From an uncultured Bacteroidales bacterium (GTDB taxonomy: Bacteria > Bacteroidota > Bacteroidia > Bacteroidales > Paludibacteraceae): 14,948 bases of DNA. The number at the start of each line of letters is the position of its first letter. The first letter of the stretch is position 1. The notes under the pieces are model-generated. The model saw only the letters and a program-made list of their open reading frames with translations, did not search any database and had not been told where the DNA came from. The stretch lies in assembly GCA_937911935.1 (NCBI GenBank), contig CALDQH010000075.1:1-14948 (forward strand), written 5' to 3'. Of the stretch, positions 1 to 7,570 are shown one piece after another. The translations under genes were made by a program, and so were the position numbers.

Positions 1-641
1 AGATTAGCTGTTTCGCCTTTTTCAACAATCGATTCTTGTTGAAGGCGATAAGCAATTAAGTCTTTAATGGTGATGATTTTAATGCCAAATTCTTTTGCTA
101 CTTTTTGCAAATCGGGCATGCGTGCCATGGTGCCGTCTTCGTTCATAATCTCGATAAGGGCAGCAGCAGGGTACAAGCCCGACAAACGTGCCAAATCGAC
201 TGCGGCTTCGGTGTGTCCTGCACGACGAAGTACGCCTTTGTCTTTGGCATATAGCGGATTGATGTGTCCTGGACGACCAAAGGTTTGCGCAGTTGAGGTA
301 GGGTCTGCCAATGCTTTGATGGTGGCTGCACGGTCGGCTGTCGAAACACCAGTCGAGCAACCTTCAATTTTGTCGATGGTAATGGTGAAAGGTGTACCTA
401 AAATCGACGTATTGTTATCTACTTGGCGGTTTAGTTCTAATTCTTTGCAACGTTCTTCGGTAATAGGGGCGCATAGCACACCTCTACCGTTCTTGAGCAT
501 AAAGTTAACCGCTTCGGGTGTTATCTTTTCGGCTGCGATGATAAAGTCGCCTTCGTTTTCGCGATCTTCGTCATCAACAACAATCAAAAATTTGCCTTCT
601 TTAAAATCGATTAAGGCTTCTTCTATGGTATTTAATGTCAT
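1..641 (-). CDS. ribB: 3,4-dihydroxy-2-butanone-4-phosphate synthase, RibB domain (probably N-terminal half of bifunctional RibBA), 3' end off window
   Basis: The frame stays open from an ATG at 641 to the left edge, giving about 213 residues that cover a whole RibB domain. This enzyme turns ribulose 5-phosphate into 3,4-dihydroxy-2-butanone 4-phosphate plus formate for riboflavin synthesis in the cytoplasm. The acidic metal and substrate loop DDEDRENEGD is at residues 23-32, and the signature RAGHTEAAVDL is at 140-150, with the catalytic histidine 143. The substrate-binding region STGVSTADR is at 96-104 and the conserved IEIMNEDGTMAR is at 163-174. The last visible residues, LIAYRLQQESIVEKGETAN, look like the linker that leads into the GTP cyclohydrolase II (RibA) half in Bacteroidetes RibBA. 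The fusion is therefore likely but not visible. The start lies 6 bases after the permease stop codon, so translation is probably coupled. It is the last visible gene of the cdd operon. Confidence 0.93.
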   Translation of the reverse strand, partial: MTLNTIEEALIDFKEGKFLIVVDDEDRENEGDFIIAAEKITPEAVNFMLKNGRGVLCAPITEERCKELELNRQVDNNTSILGTPFTITIDKIEGCSTGVSTADRAATIKALADPTSTAQTFGRPGHINPLYAKDKGVLRRAGHTEAAVDLARLSGLYPAAALIEIMNEDGTMARMPDLQKVAKEFGIKIITIKDLIAYRLQQESIVEKGETAN

Positions 642-647
642 GGTGAA

Positions 648-2129
648 TTATTTTTTTCGTTTTAAGTATGCAAAGATAGGATTTTTTTTGCTAAAAAATG
701 ATTTTATAGCGTTGATATACGATTCTCCGTTCATAACCGTAGAGTCTGTGGCAGCCATGGTGGTCAAAATGATACCAATGGGTAGCAATACAAATGCGCT
801 AAGCCACATGCCTTGCCATGTTTCCCAAAGTCCCTCGCGTGCCATTTTATAGCCTGTGTTATCAATGATGTAGTAGGTAATAAACATTACCGTCGATAAA
901 ACCAAAGGCATACCCATGCCCCCTTTGCGAATAATCGCTCCTAAGGGTGCTCCGATAAACAAAAAGACCAAACAGGCAAATGGAAGCGAGTGTCGTTTAT
1001 GCCATTCGATGGTATGTCTTCTTTTTTCGGCATTCAACCAATTTATGTCGTTATTTTCGGCAATGCTTTCGCTTTGAATTAGACGTGTACGTGCCAATGC
1101 AGCATTGACAATGCGTTTTTGTGCTGTTGGTGAGAGCTGAACATAACGTTTACTAAAATCTGACGAAGGTTTGTTGGCTGTGTATTTGGTGGTATCTAAT
1201 GCCTGGTCTGTGCCCAAATTATCTCGATTTAAGTAGGTTGTTGTTAATAATTTGGTGCGTCTGTTCTCTTCGTATTTGTCGATTTTTTGTTGGATGGAAT
1301 CGGCAGAAAACTCCAACTCGATGGTATTTTTACTTACGTACTGACCATCCAAAAAATCAGAATTCATTTCGTTAAAATTAGCATCATAGTCGATGAGTAG
1401 TTCTTTGGCTGCAAAGGTTTCTCGACGATAGGGAATGATGTTGCTTTCTTTTTGGGAGGGGACTCCTTGTTTTATGTGCTCAAAAGTTTCTCCGCTGTTT
1501 AGTCGTAACAAAAGTTGTTGCTTGTTGGCAGACATGGTAATATACCCCGTATCTGCTAAGGTAATGCTGGTGTTCTCAAATCCATTGGAAAAGTCATAGA
1601 TGATAACATCCAACAGCTTCTTTCCGCTTTTGGTGCCTACGTAGATGTTTCTGCCTGTGATGCCGTTGTAAAAAGCCCCTTCGGGAATGTTTAGCTCGGG
1701 CGATTTTTCGCGCATCGAAAACATCAGAGTCCACATCCTAACTTGTGCGTGTGGCAGTACGTAGTCGGAAAAATAAAAACTGCCGATGGCCATCAGTGCG
1801 ATGGTAAATATGAGGGAGCGCATGATGCGAAACAGCGAAATCCCAGCTGCTTTCATGGCTAATAGTTCTAACCGCTCGCCCAAATTGCCAAAAGTCATAA
1901 GTGATCCCATCAAGATAGAAAGGGGTAGGGAGAGGGGGACTAAGGTTAGGCAGGCATAAAAAAAGAATTCTCCCAAAACAGCCATGCCAACACCTTTGCC
2001 TACCAAATCGTCAATGTTGTGAAAAACAAATTGCATTACCAAAATAAAAATACTGGCAACAAAGGTGATGATAAAGGTTTTAAAGAAATTCTTTAGAATG
2101 TATCTGTCTATGTGTTTTAATCCAGCCAT
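648..2129 (-). CDS. LptF/LptG (YjgP/YjgQ) family permease
   Basis: This 493-residue inner-membrane protein has the LptF/LptG layout: three N-terminal membrane segments (about 15-35, 53-77, 100-120), a large periplasmic region (about 121-381) and three C-terminal segments (about 382-400, 407-429, 441-461). The N-terminal pattern LKHIDRYILKNFFKTF and the cytoplasmic turn after segment 2 (GNLGERLELLAMKAAGIS, 81-98) are typical of the family; that turn is the expected coupling site for the LptB ATPase. In the Lpt system such permeases extract lipopolysaccharide from the inner membrane and feed it to the periplasmic bridge. At 493 residues it is well above the roughly 360 of the E. coli proteins. 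The extra length is a charged, probably helical stretch just before membrane segment 4. Whether it is the LptF or the LptG counterpart cannot be told here. It starts 12 bases after cdd and ends 6 bases before ribB(A). Confidence 0.9.
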   Translation of the reverse strand: MAGLKHIDRYILKNFFKTFIITFVASIFILVMQFVFHNIDDLVGKGVGMAVLGEFFFYACLTLVPLSLPLSILMGSLMTFGNLGERLELLAMKAAGISLFRIMRSLIFTIALMAIGSFYFSDYVLPHAQVRMWTLMFSMREKSPELNIPEGAFYNGITGRNIYVGTKSGKKLLDVIIYDFSNGFENTSITLADTGYITMSANKQQLLLRLNSGETFEHIKQGVPSQKESNIIPYRRETFAAKELLIDYDANFNEMNSDFLDGQYVSKNTIELEFSADSIQQKIDKYEENRRTKLLTTTYLNRDNLGTDQALDTTKYTANKPSSDFSKRYVQLSPTAQKRIVNAALARTRLIQSESIAENNDINWLNAEKRRHTIEWHKRHSLPFACLVFLFIGAPLGAIIRKGGMGMPLVLSTVMFITYYIIDNTGYKMAREGLWETWQGMWLSAFVLLPIGIILTTMAATDSTVMNGESYINAIKSFFSKKNPIFAYLKRKK

Positions 2130-2141
2130 GAGTAGGTAGGT

Positions 2142-2576
2142 TTAAAAGGCTGCAGGAAGCAGTTCTTGGGCATTTCTTGCGATGTAGCAAGATTGCTCTC
2201 CATACATAAGCACCTGAATAGGGGTGTTAAATCTTTCTTGCATTTCGACCAATACCTGACGGCATTCGCCGCAAGGGGTAACGGGTTGTGCTGTAAATTG
2301 TTGATGTTGCGATGCTGCCACAGCAATGGCTGTAACAGGTGTATTGGCATAATTGGCAGTGGCATACAGCAACGCTACACGTTCTGCACAAACACAAGCA
2401 CTGTAGGCTCTGTTTTCCTGGTTAGAAGCGGTTAATATAGTACCGTCGCTCAAAAGAACCGCAGCCCCTACGTTAAATTGAGAGTAGGGTGCATAGGATG
2501 TTTGAGTTGCTTGCTTGGCAGCGGTAATCAACTCTTTTTCCCAAGAGGCTAGGACCGAAAATTGAATTGTTTCCAT
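2142..2576 (-). CDS. cdd: cytidine deaminase
   Basis: This is a 144-residue homotetrameric-class cytidine deaminase, which hydrolyses cytidine and deoxycytidine to uridine and deoxyuridine in pyrimidine salvage. The zinc site is complete: C63-A-E65 supplies one ligand and the proton-shuttling glutamate, and P101-C102-G-E-C105 supplies the other two cysteines. The substrate-binding segments FNVGAAV (34-40) and NQEN (52-55) are in place. An ATG 14 codons upstream, at 2618, is in frame. That extension (MILLNLAYFCIYIN) is not family-like and would lie across the predicted promoter, so I chose the ATG at 2576. Length and C-terminus (ELLPAAF) fit the family. It is the first gene of the operon and sits divergently from the glucosaminidase gene. 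Confidence 0.95.
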   Translation of the reverse strand: METIQFSVLASWEKELITAAKQATQTSYAPYSQFNVGAAVLLSDGTILTASNQENRAYSACVCAERVALLYATANYANTPVTAIAVAASQHQQFTAQPVTPCGECRQVLVEMQERFNTPIQVLMYGEQSCYIARNAQELLPAAF

Positions 2577-2589
2577 GTTTATATAAATA

Positions 2590-2621
2590 CAAAAGTAGGC
2601 TAAATTCAATAAAATCACAAA
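2590..2621 (-). promoter_or_regulatory. Bacteroidetes-type promoter for the cdd operon
   Basis: Read on the minus strand, a TTTG (2621-2618) is followed after 20 bases by TACTTTTG (2597-2590). This matches the Bacteroidetes primary sigma factor pattern TTTG-N19/20-TAnnTTTG. Transcription would start near 2585, leaving only about 9 bases before the cdd ATG at 2576. The transcription start is inferred, not seen. Confidence 0.65.
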
Positions 2622-2651
2622 AAAACTATTCTAAATATCGCAAAAAAGCAC

Positions 2652-2659
2652 TACATTTG
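2652..2659 (+). promoter_or_regulatory. -7 box for the glucosaminidase operon
   Basis: TACATTTG, followed by C, matches the Bacteroidetes -7 consensus TAnnTTTG and lies 20 bases before the ATG at 2680. No good TTTG is found 19-21 bases upstream; that region is A-rich. The predicted leader is about 16 bases with no Shine-Dalgarno sequence. Confidence 0.5.
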
Positions 2660-2679
2660 CGTCACTAAACCAAAGTTTT

Positions 2680-3564
2680 ATGAAAAAAATCGCTTCTATT
2701 TGTCTGCTTTTTTGTTTGATTTTTTCTGTTTCTCCCTTATACGCTCAATACGAATCCTACATCAACCGCTACAAAGACATTGCCATGCGCGAGATGAATG
2801 ACTATGGTATCCCTGCCAGTATCACTTTGGCACAAGGTATTTTAGAATCGGGTGTAGGTAAATCCGAATTGGCGGTCAAAGCCAACAACCATTTTGGCAT
2901 CAAATGTCACAACGATTGGGAAGGCGAAAAAGTGTATCACGACGATGATAAGAGAAATGAATGTTTTAGAAAATACGATCGTCCCGAAGAATCGTTTGTC
3001 GATCACTCGTTGTTTTTAAAGAACAGATCTCGTTATTCGTTTTTGTTCGAATTGGATAGAACCGATTACAAAGCATGGGCAAAAGGGTTAAAACAAGCCG
3101 GTTATGCCACCGACCCCAATTATGCAAAACGTTTGATAGCGCTTATCGAAGAGAACAACTTACATCAATACGATTTGCAATCTTATCACGAGACAACTGC
3201 AACCGTGCAAACTCCTGTCAAACAAAAGCCTGCTAAAAACGAATCGGGTCTTAAATTTGTGCGTGTACAAAAAGGCGAATCGTACTATACCATTGCCAAA
3301 GCGCATAAAATTCCTTTTAGTTTGATTTGTTCGTATAACGATGTAGATAGAAAAACTCGTCAGCCAAACGAAGGCGAAATTGTTTATCTACAACGCAAAA
3401 ATAAAACAGTCGAAAAAGGCAAAGGAGTGCACATTATTCAAGAAGGCGAGTCGATGCACGATATTTCGCAATTGTATGGCATTCGTCTGCATAAATTATA
3501 CGATTTAAATAACATGGAATATACGCAAAAAGCCACGGTTGGTAAGCGTTTAAAATTACGTTAA
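2680..3564 (+). CDS. secreted glucosaminidase (GH73/FlgJ-like) with two C-terminal LysM domains
   Basis: This 294-residue exported peptidoglycan hydrolase begins with a signal peptide of about 22 residues (basic MKK, hydrophobic core, likely cleavage LYA|Q). The glucosaminidase domain spans about residues 24-170. It holds the pattern GIPASITLAQGILESGVG, with the likely catalytic glutamate 56, followed by NNHFGIKC, typical of family GH73 endo-beta-N-acetylglucosaminidases that cut the glycan strands of the cell wall. Two LysM repeats follow a short linker, at about 192-241 and 248-294; such repeats bind N-acetylglucosamine-containing glycans. The expected place of action is the periplasm, in wall remodelling or turnover. 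Its stop is 5 bases before the next start codon, so it is co-transcribed with the Wzz-like gene. The exact substrate bond is inferred from the family and not shown. Confidence 0.88.
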   Translation: MKKIASICLLFCLIFSVSPLYAQYESYINRYKDIAMREMNDYGIPASITLAQGILESGVGKSELAVKANNHFGIKCHNDWEGEKVYHDDDKRNECFRKYDRPEESFVDHSLFLKNRSRYSFLFELDRTDYKAWAKGLKQAGYATDPNYAKRLIALIEENNLHQYDLQSYHETTATVQTPVKQKPAKNESGLKFVRVQKGESYYTIAKAHKIPFSLICSYNDVDRKTRQPNEGEIVYLQRKNKTVEKGKGVHIIQEGESMHDISQLYGIRLHKLYDLNNMEYTQKATVGKRLKLR

Positions 3565-3569
3565 TTGCT

Positions 3570-4442
3570 ATGGAACAAAAAGAGTACGATTTGATTGATT
3601 TGGTTCGCTTCTGCTGGAGCGTATGGGTTCGTTATGCATGGAATCCCTTGGTTTACTTATTTCGTTTTGCTTTGCAAAAATGGTATGTTTTGTTAGTGGC
3701 AGCTATTATAGGTGTAGGTATTCATATGTGCTTTAAACGTGTGTCTCCCGTATCGTATAGCAGTGAGATGAATGTCTATTATGCGATAGATACCCCTACC
3801 GAATTGATCAATAAAGTTAATTCGCTTAATTACCTTTCGCAAGCAGAACGTGCACAATTGTTAGGGCTCTCTCAAGAAGACGCTAACGAATGGGAGCGTG
3901 TTTCGCCTTATTTTATGCTAAAATCCAAAGAAATCACGGGCTTATATACGGTAGATTATGATAATAAGTGGCAACAAGACCACGAGTTGATAGCACCGCA
4001 TATTTTGTGTTTGCAAGTAGTAACCAAAAATCAATTTGCCAATACCACCATTCGTACAGCCTTGTTGAATTACTTGAACAACGATGCCTGGGTGCAAGCC
4101 AAATATAACGATCGTAATACCATTTTAAAACAAGGTTATGAGGCAAATCAAAAAGAATATGCCGTGTTGGATTCGTTGCGTAAAGCAGGCTCTATAGCGG
4201 AGGCAGAAACAGGTACCATGCTTTCGTTGGCAGATAATGTGATTAAAACCGAAAAATTCTTACGTACCGAAACGGCTCCAATTATTTTGTTATCTGCAAC
4301 TACGGTGTCTCCTTTAAATAATGCTGCTATAATGGGCATGAAAGGTTGCGTAGCAGGTATGGTATTTTTGGTATATGTGCTTTTGTTAATCGTTCATTTC
4401 AGAAAAGAAATTTATCAATTTATTTATCCCGAAAAGAAATAA
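3570..4442 (+). CDS. uncharacterised inner-membrane protein with Wzz-like (chain-length-determinant-like) topology
   Basis: I do not recognise this 290-residue protein as a named gene. It has a hydrophilic and aromatic N-terminus, one membrane segment at about 38-54, a periplasmic region of about 200 residues, and a second membrane segment at about 257-276 with a short basic tail (HFRKEIYQFIYPEKK). This two-helix layout, with a partly helical periplasmic part (about 190-245), resembles Wzz/chain-length-determinant proteins of polysaccharide export. The proline-rich motif usually found before the second Wzz helix is not clear; only a single SPLNN is seen. There is no kinase domain. It starts 5 bases after the glucosaminidase gene and is followed by the shared terminator, so the two probably work in the same envelope process. 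A function in polysaccharide length control or as a membrane partner of the hydrolase is only a guess. Confidence 0.75.
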   Translation: MEQKEYDLIDLVRFCWSVWVRYAWNPLVYLFRFALQKWYVLLVAAIIGVGIHMCFKRVSPVSYSSEMNVYYAIDTPTELINKVNSLNYLSQAERAQLLGLSQEDANEWERVSPYFMLKSKEITGLYTVDYDNKWQQDHELIAPHILCLQVVTKNQFANTTIRTALLNYLNNDAWVQAKYNDRNTILKQGYEANQKEYAVLDSLRKAGSIAEAETGTMLSLADNVIKTEKFLRTETAPIILLSATTVSPLNNAAIMGMKGCVAGMVFLVYVLLLIVHFRKEIYQFIYPEKK

Positions 4443-4465
4443 AGCTTTTTGAGACGCAAAAAAGT

Positions 4466-4496
4466 AAGGGGCTAACTCAGCAAGTTAGCCCCTTTT
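4466..4496. terminator. bidirectional rho-independent terminator
   Basis: A perfect 12-bp stem (AAGGGGCTAACT at 4466-4477 and its complement at 4483-4494) encloses a 5-base loop, CAGCA. T-rich sequence follows in both directions: TTTTC on the plus strand, and TTACTTTTTTG after the stem on the minus strand. It lies between the convergent Wzz-like gene and htpG and should end both transcripts. Confidence 0.9.
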
Positions 4497-4516
4497 CTTA
4501 TGTACTAGTGTTTGTA

Positions 4517-6571
4517 TTAAATAAACTGGGTACTGCGTTTTACAAAATTGCTAAGTGCTTCGCCTTTAAGCATGTTGTTGGCAAGTAGTGCCAAATCAAC
4601 CAACTGGCGCACCATGTCTTCGCCTTTAGCAAAGTCTTTGTAAAGTGCTTCTTTGTCTTTTTCGAGCGATGCAATCTTATCGTTGTTGTTCTTGATAAGT
4701 TCTTTGTCGGTTTCGGCAATTTCGTCGTCTTTTTTGTCTTTGTTAGCCGTGTTAATGCTATCAACGATGTTGCGTAATTCGGCAATTTCGTTATCAATAG
4801 GTGCTACTTTCTCGCCAACGCTTTGTAGAGCATTGTTCATTAAACGTTTAATAAGTGCATGGTTGGTATTTACCACCAAGTTGTAGCTGTTGGGCATTTG
4901 ACCATAAAAACTCATCATACCACCTTGCGTAGCTGCCATTTCTTTCATACGACGCATAAATTCTTGTTGCGTAATCATAACTGGCATGCTTTCGGCGTCC
5001 AAAGCAGCAAAACTAACCCAGAAATTATTGTCTTTATCTTCGGGCAATTCGGCTTTAAAGATGCTGCTCAATGCGTTTTGTTCGTTGGCAGTAAGTTCTA
5101 CCGTAGCAGCGTTATCTTTTAGAATAATGTTGTCGATGGTGTCGCTATCTACGCGTACATAGCGGCTTTTCTCGTTCTTTTGTTCCAACATCGATGCCAA
5201 GTGAACGTCTAATTGACCATCCATAACCAACACATCGTATCCTTTGGCTTTGGCAGCCTCGATGTAGCTAAATTGTTGCTCTGCATCGTTGGTGTAAAGG
5301 TAAATTAAATTGCCGTCTTTGTCGGTTTGATTGCTTTCTACCAATGTTTTGTATTCTTCGGCAGTAAAGTACTTGCCATCGGTGTTTTTGAATAGGTTAA
5401 ATTTAACGGCACGTTCGTAGAATTTTTCGTCTGTTAGCATACCGTAGTTGATAAATATCTTTAAGCTATCCCATTTATTTTCAAAGTCTTGACGTTCTGC
5501 TTTGAAAATTTCTTGCAAACGGTCGGCAACTTTTTTGGTAATGTGGCTCGATATTTTCTTGACGTTGCCATCGCTTTGCAAATAAGAACGGCTTACGTTA
5601 AGCGGAATGTCTGGCGAGTCGATAACACCGTGTAGTAGGGTTAAAAATTCGGGGACAATGCCTTCGACACTATCGGTTACAAATACTTGGTTGCAATAAA
5701 GTTGGATTTTATTGCGTTGTAGTTCGATGTTGTTTTTAACCTTGGGGAAATACAAAATACCCGTCAAATTAAATGGATAATCTACATTCAAATGAATGTG
5801 GAACAAAGGTTCTTCGCCATAAGGATATAATTCGCGGTAGAATTTGCTGTAATCTTCTTCGGTTAAATCGGCAGGTTTCTTTACCCAAGCAGGGGTAGTG
5901 TTGTTTACAATGTTGTCTTCGGATGTCTCTTGCTCTTTGCCATCTTTCCATTCTTTTTTCTTGCCGAATGCAATGGGAACGGGCAAGAATTTGCAATATT
6001 TGGTTAGCAATTCGTTTATCTTGCTATCTTCCAAAAATGCGATATTTTCATCGTCGATGTAAAGGATGATGTCGGTACCACGATCGGCTTTGGTGGTTTC
6101 TTGCATGGTATAATCGGGATTGCCTTCGCAGCTCCATTTAACAGCCTGGCTACCTTCTTTGTACGATTGGCTGATGATTTCTACCTTTTTAGAAACCATG
6201 AACGACGAGTAAAATCCTAAACCGAAATGTCCGATAATAGCATTCGCATCGTCTTTGTATTTGTCCAAAAATTCTTCTGCACCCGAAAAAGCAATTTGGT
6301 TGATGTATTTGTCAATTTCTTCGGCGGTCATACCTACACCACGGTCCGAAATGGTAATGGTTTTGGCTTCTTTGTCGATGTTGACACTTACTTTTAATTC
6401 GCCCAATTCGCCTTTAAACTCGCCTACAGAGGCTAATGTTTTTAGTTTTTGGGTAGCGTCAACAGCATTCGATACCAACTCACGTAAAAAAATATCGTGG
6501 TCGCTATACAAAAATTTCTTGATAACGGGAAAAATGTTTTCCGATGTTACTCCAATGTTACCTTGTTTCAT
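4517..6571 (-). CDS. htpG: Hsp90-family molecular chaperone HtpG
   Basis: This 684-residue protein is a full-length bacterial Hsp90, a cytoplasmic dimeric ATP-driven chaperone of the stress response. The N-terminal GHKL ATPase domain has the catalytic glutamate 31 and Mg-binding asparagine 35 in FLRELVSNAVDA, the nucleotide-contacting aspartate 76 in SDRGVGM, and the lid and glycine motif GHFGLGFYSSFMVS at about residue 114. The middle domain follows, with the conserved arginine in NVSRSYLQ and the LYFPK/YCNQVFV segments. The C-terminal dimerisation domain includes EFMRRMKEM and ends without the eukaryotic MEEVD tail. A lysine- and aspartate-rich stretch near the C-terminus (IVDSINTANKDKKDDEIAETDK) looks like a charged helical insert. 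The length is longer than E. coli HtpG (624) but usual for Bacteroidetes. It ends 20 bases before the shared terminator. No convincing promoter was seen in the 91 bases upstream; only shortened TAnTTTG boxes occur at 6601-6607 and 6624-6630. Confidence 0.96.
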   Translation of the reverse strand: MKQGNIGVTSENIFPVIKKFLYSDHDIFLRELVSNAVDATQKLKTLASVGEFKGELGELKVSVNIDKEAKTITISDRGVGMTAEEIDKYINQIAFSGAEEFLDKYKDDANAIIGHFGLGFYSSFMVSKKVEIISQSYKEGSQAVKWSCEGNPDYTMQETTKADRGTDIILYIDDENIAFLEDSKINELLTKYCKFLPVPIAFGKKKEWKDGKEQETSEDNIVNNTTPAWVKKPADLTEEDYSKFYRELYPYGEEPLFHIHLNVDYPFNLTGILYFPKVKNNIELQRNKIQLYCNQVFVTDSVEGIVPEFLTLLHGVIDSPDIPLNVSRSYLQSDGNVKKISSHITKKVADRLQEIFKAERQDFENKWDSLKIFINYGMLTDEKFYERAVKFNLFKNTDGKYFTAEEYKTLVESNQTDKDGNLIYLYTNDAEQQFSYIEAAKAKGYDVLVMDGQLDVHLASMLEQKNEKSRYVRVDSDTIDNIILKDNAATVELTANEQNALSSIFKAELPEDKDNNFWVSFAALDAESMPVMITQQEFMRRMKEMAATQGGMMSFYGQMPNSYNLVVNTNHALIKRLMNNALQSVGEKVAPIDNEIAELRNIVDSINTANKDKKDDEIAETDKELIKNNNDKIASLEKDKEALYKDFAKGEDMVRQLVDLALLANNMLKGEALSNFVKRSTQFI

Positions 6572-6662
6572 ATATTCAGTGTTAAATAATTTCGTTTTGC
6601 CAAATTAGAAGCAAAAACAATGCCAAAGTACTTTATCTGCCAAAAAAAGATAGGAAATAAAA

Positions 6663-6686
6663 AAGGCTGACAGATTTGTCAGCCTT
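6663..6686 (-). terminator. rho-independent terminator of the response regulator gene
   Basis: A perfect 10-bp stem (AAGGCTGACA at 6663-6672, complement at 6677-6686) with a 4-base loop lies 20 bases past the response regulator stop. On the minus strand it is followed by TTTTTTATTTC. It separates the response regulator transcript from htpG. Confidence 0.85.
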
Positions 6687-6705
6687 CGACCACTGTTTAT
6701 GGTGG

Positions 6706-7437
6706 TTATTTTTCGCTAAAGATATAGCCATATCCTTGCTTGGTAACCAAGTTTTTATCGTAGGGTTTGATTTTTTTACGCAAGCGGGTTATGTTTACAT
6801 CAATGGTTCTGTCAAGTACGTTCGATTCTCCTTTCCAGATACTTTCCAAGAGTTGTTCGCGCGATAGAACCCTGTTTTTGCATTGCAAGAACAAAGCAAG
6901 TAGTTCAAATTCTTTTTTGGTCAAATTAATTTCGTCGTTGCCAATAAAAGTGGTTTTGTTGATTAAATTAATTTGTAAATCGTTGTAAGTTAAGATGTCA
7001 CCTTGGCTTGTGGTTGGCAACTCTTTGCTGATAGAAGGAGTGGCTACCGTTGCAGGTGTATTAGAGGTGCGTTTTAATACGGCTTTAACACGTGCCAAAA
7101 CCTCGTTGATGGAGTAGGGCTTGGATATGTAATCGTCAGCTCCAATGGCAAAACCGCGTAGTTTGTCTGTTTCTGTATCCTTGGCAGTTAGGTATATAAT
7201 GGGAATTTTGTCAGTAGCTTCGTTTTTGCGTAGCAAAGATCCCAGTTTAAAACCCGAAATCTCTCCCATCATAACATCCAACATAAACAATTGGTAAGAG
7301 GATAAGTTGTCTTGTTTTAGCACGTCCTCGGCAGAGTAGGCTACATCTACGATATAACCAGCTTGCTCCAAGTTAAATTGCAAAATTTCGCACAAATCTT
7401 CTTCGTCATCGACTACTAAAATACGTTCGTCTGCCAT
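6706..7437 (-). CDS. OmpR/PhoB-family DNA-binding response regulator
   Basis: This 243-residue two-component response regulator has a receiver domain at about residues 5-120. The acidic pair is D10-D11, the phosphorylation site is D54 (FMLDVMMGE), and the switch threonine T84 and lysine K106 (YISKPY) are all present. A threonine-, serine- and proline-rich linker (about 123-143) leads to a winged-helix DNA-binding domain at about 145-241. That domain has the recognition-helix region RTIDVNITRLRKKI and the closing wing GYGYIF. It is a transcription factor controlled by phosphorylation. No histidine kinase gene lies on either side, so its partner is elsewhere or just not visible. It has its own terminator downstream and a near-perfect promoter upstream, so it can be expressed alone. 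The targets are unknown. Its closeness to nqr and htpG suggests energy or stress control, but this is inference only. Confidence 0.92.
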   Translation of the reverse strand: MADERILVVDDEEDLCEILQFNLEQAGYIVDVAYSAEDVLKQDNLSSYQLFMLDVMMGEISGFKLGSLLRKNEATDKIPIIYLTAKDTETDKLRGFAIGADDYISKPYSINEVLARVKAVLKRTSNTPATVATPSISKELPTTSQGDILTYNDLQINLINKTTFIGNDEINLTKKEFELLALFLQCKNRVLSREQLLESIWKGESNVLDRTIDVNITRLRKKIKPYDKNLVTKQGYGYIFSEK

Positions 7438-7539
7438 AGTTATATAATCTAAGGTTTATTGTCAGATAGGATGCGGCTCGGAATCAATACGAATAGAAAC
7501 GTTCTTTGTATTCTTTTGCCTATCGCTTTCTTTGTTCTA

Positions 7540-7570
7540 CAAAAATAATGCTTTACTTTTTAAAAACAAA
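7540..7570 (-). promoter_or_regulatory. Bacteroidetes-type promoter for the response regulator
   Basis: Read on the minus strand, TTTG (7570-7567) is followed after exactly 19 bases by TATTTTTG (7547-7540), a perfect match to the TTTG-N19-TAnnTTTG pattern. The -33 box lies inside the last codons of the DUF486 gene. The predicted start near 7535 gives a leader of about 98 bases before the ATG at 7437, with no clear hairpin. Confidence 0.7.

Noticed and set aside
67..852. A 261-codon open frame on the plus strand
   Set aside because: It runs antisense to ribB and the 3' end of the permease gene, both of which have clear family motifs. Its product resembles no family and has the composition of a reverse-strand shadow.
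2577..2618. Upstream start for cdd at 2618
   Set aside because: The extension is not family-like and would put the start codon upstream of the predicted -7 box at 2590-2597.
6689..6706. Small hairpin ACCAC/GTGGT at the end of the response regulator gene
   Set aside because: It has only five base pairs with an eight-base loop and no T-run. The stronger hairpin at 6663-6686 explains termination.
6706..7437. Naming the response regulator rprY because it lies near nqr
   Set aside because: As I recall, RprY proteins of Bacteroides and Porphyromonas open with an EDDENLGMLLREYL-type receiver start, whereas this one reads VDDEEDLCEILQFNL. It looks like a different PhoB-like lineage, so position alone is not enough.
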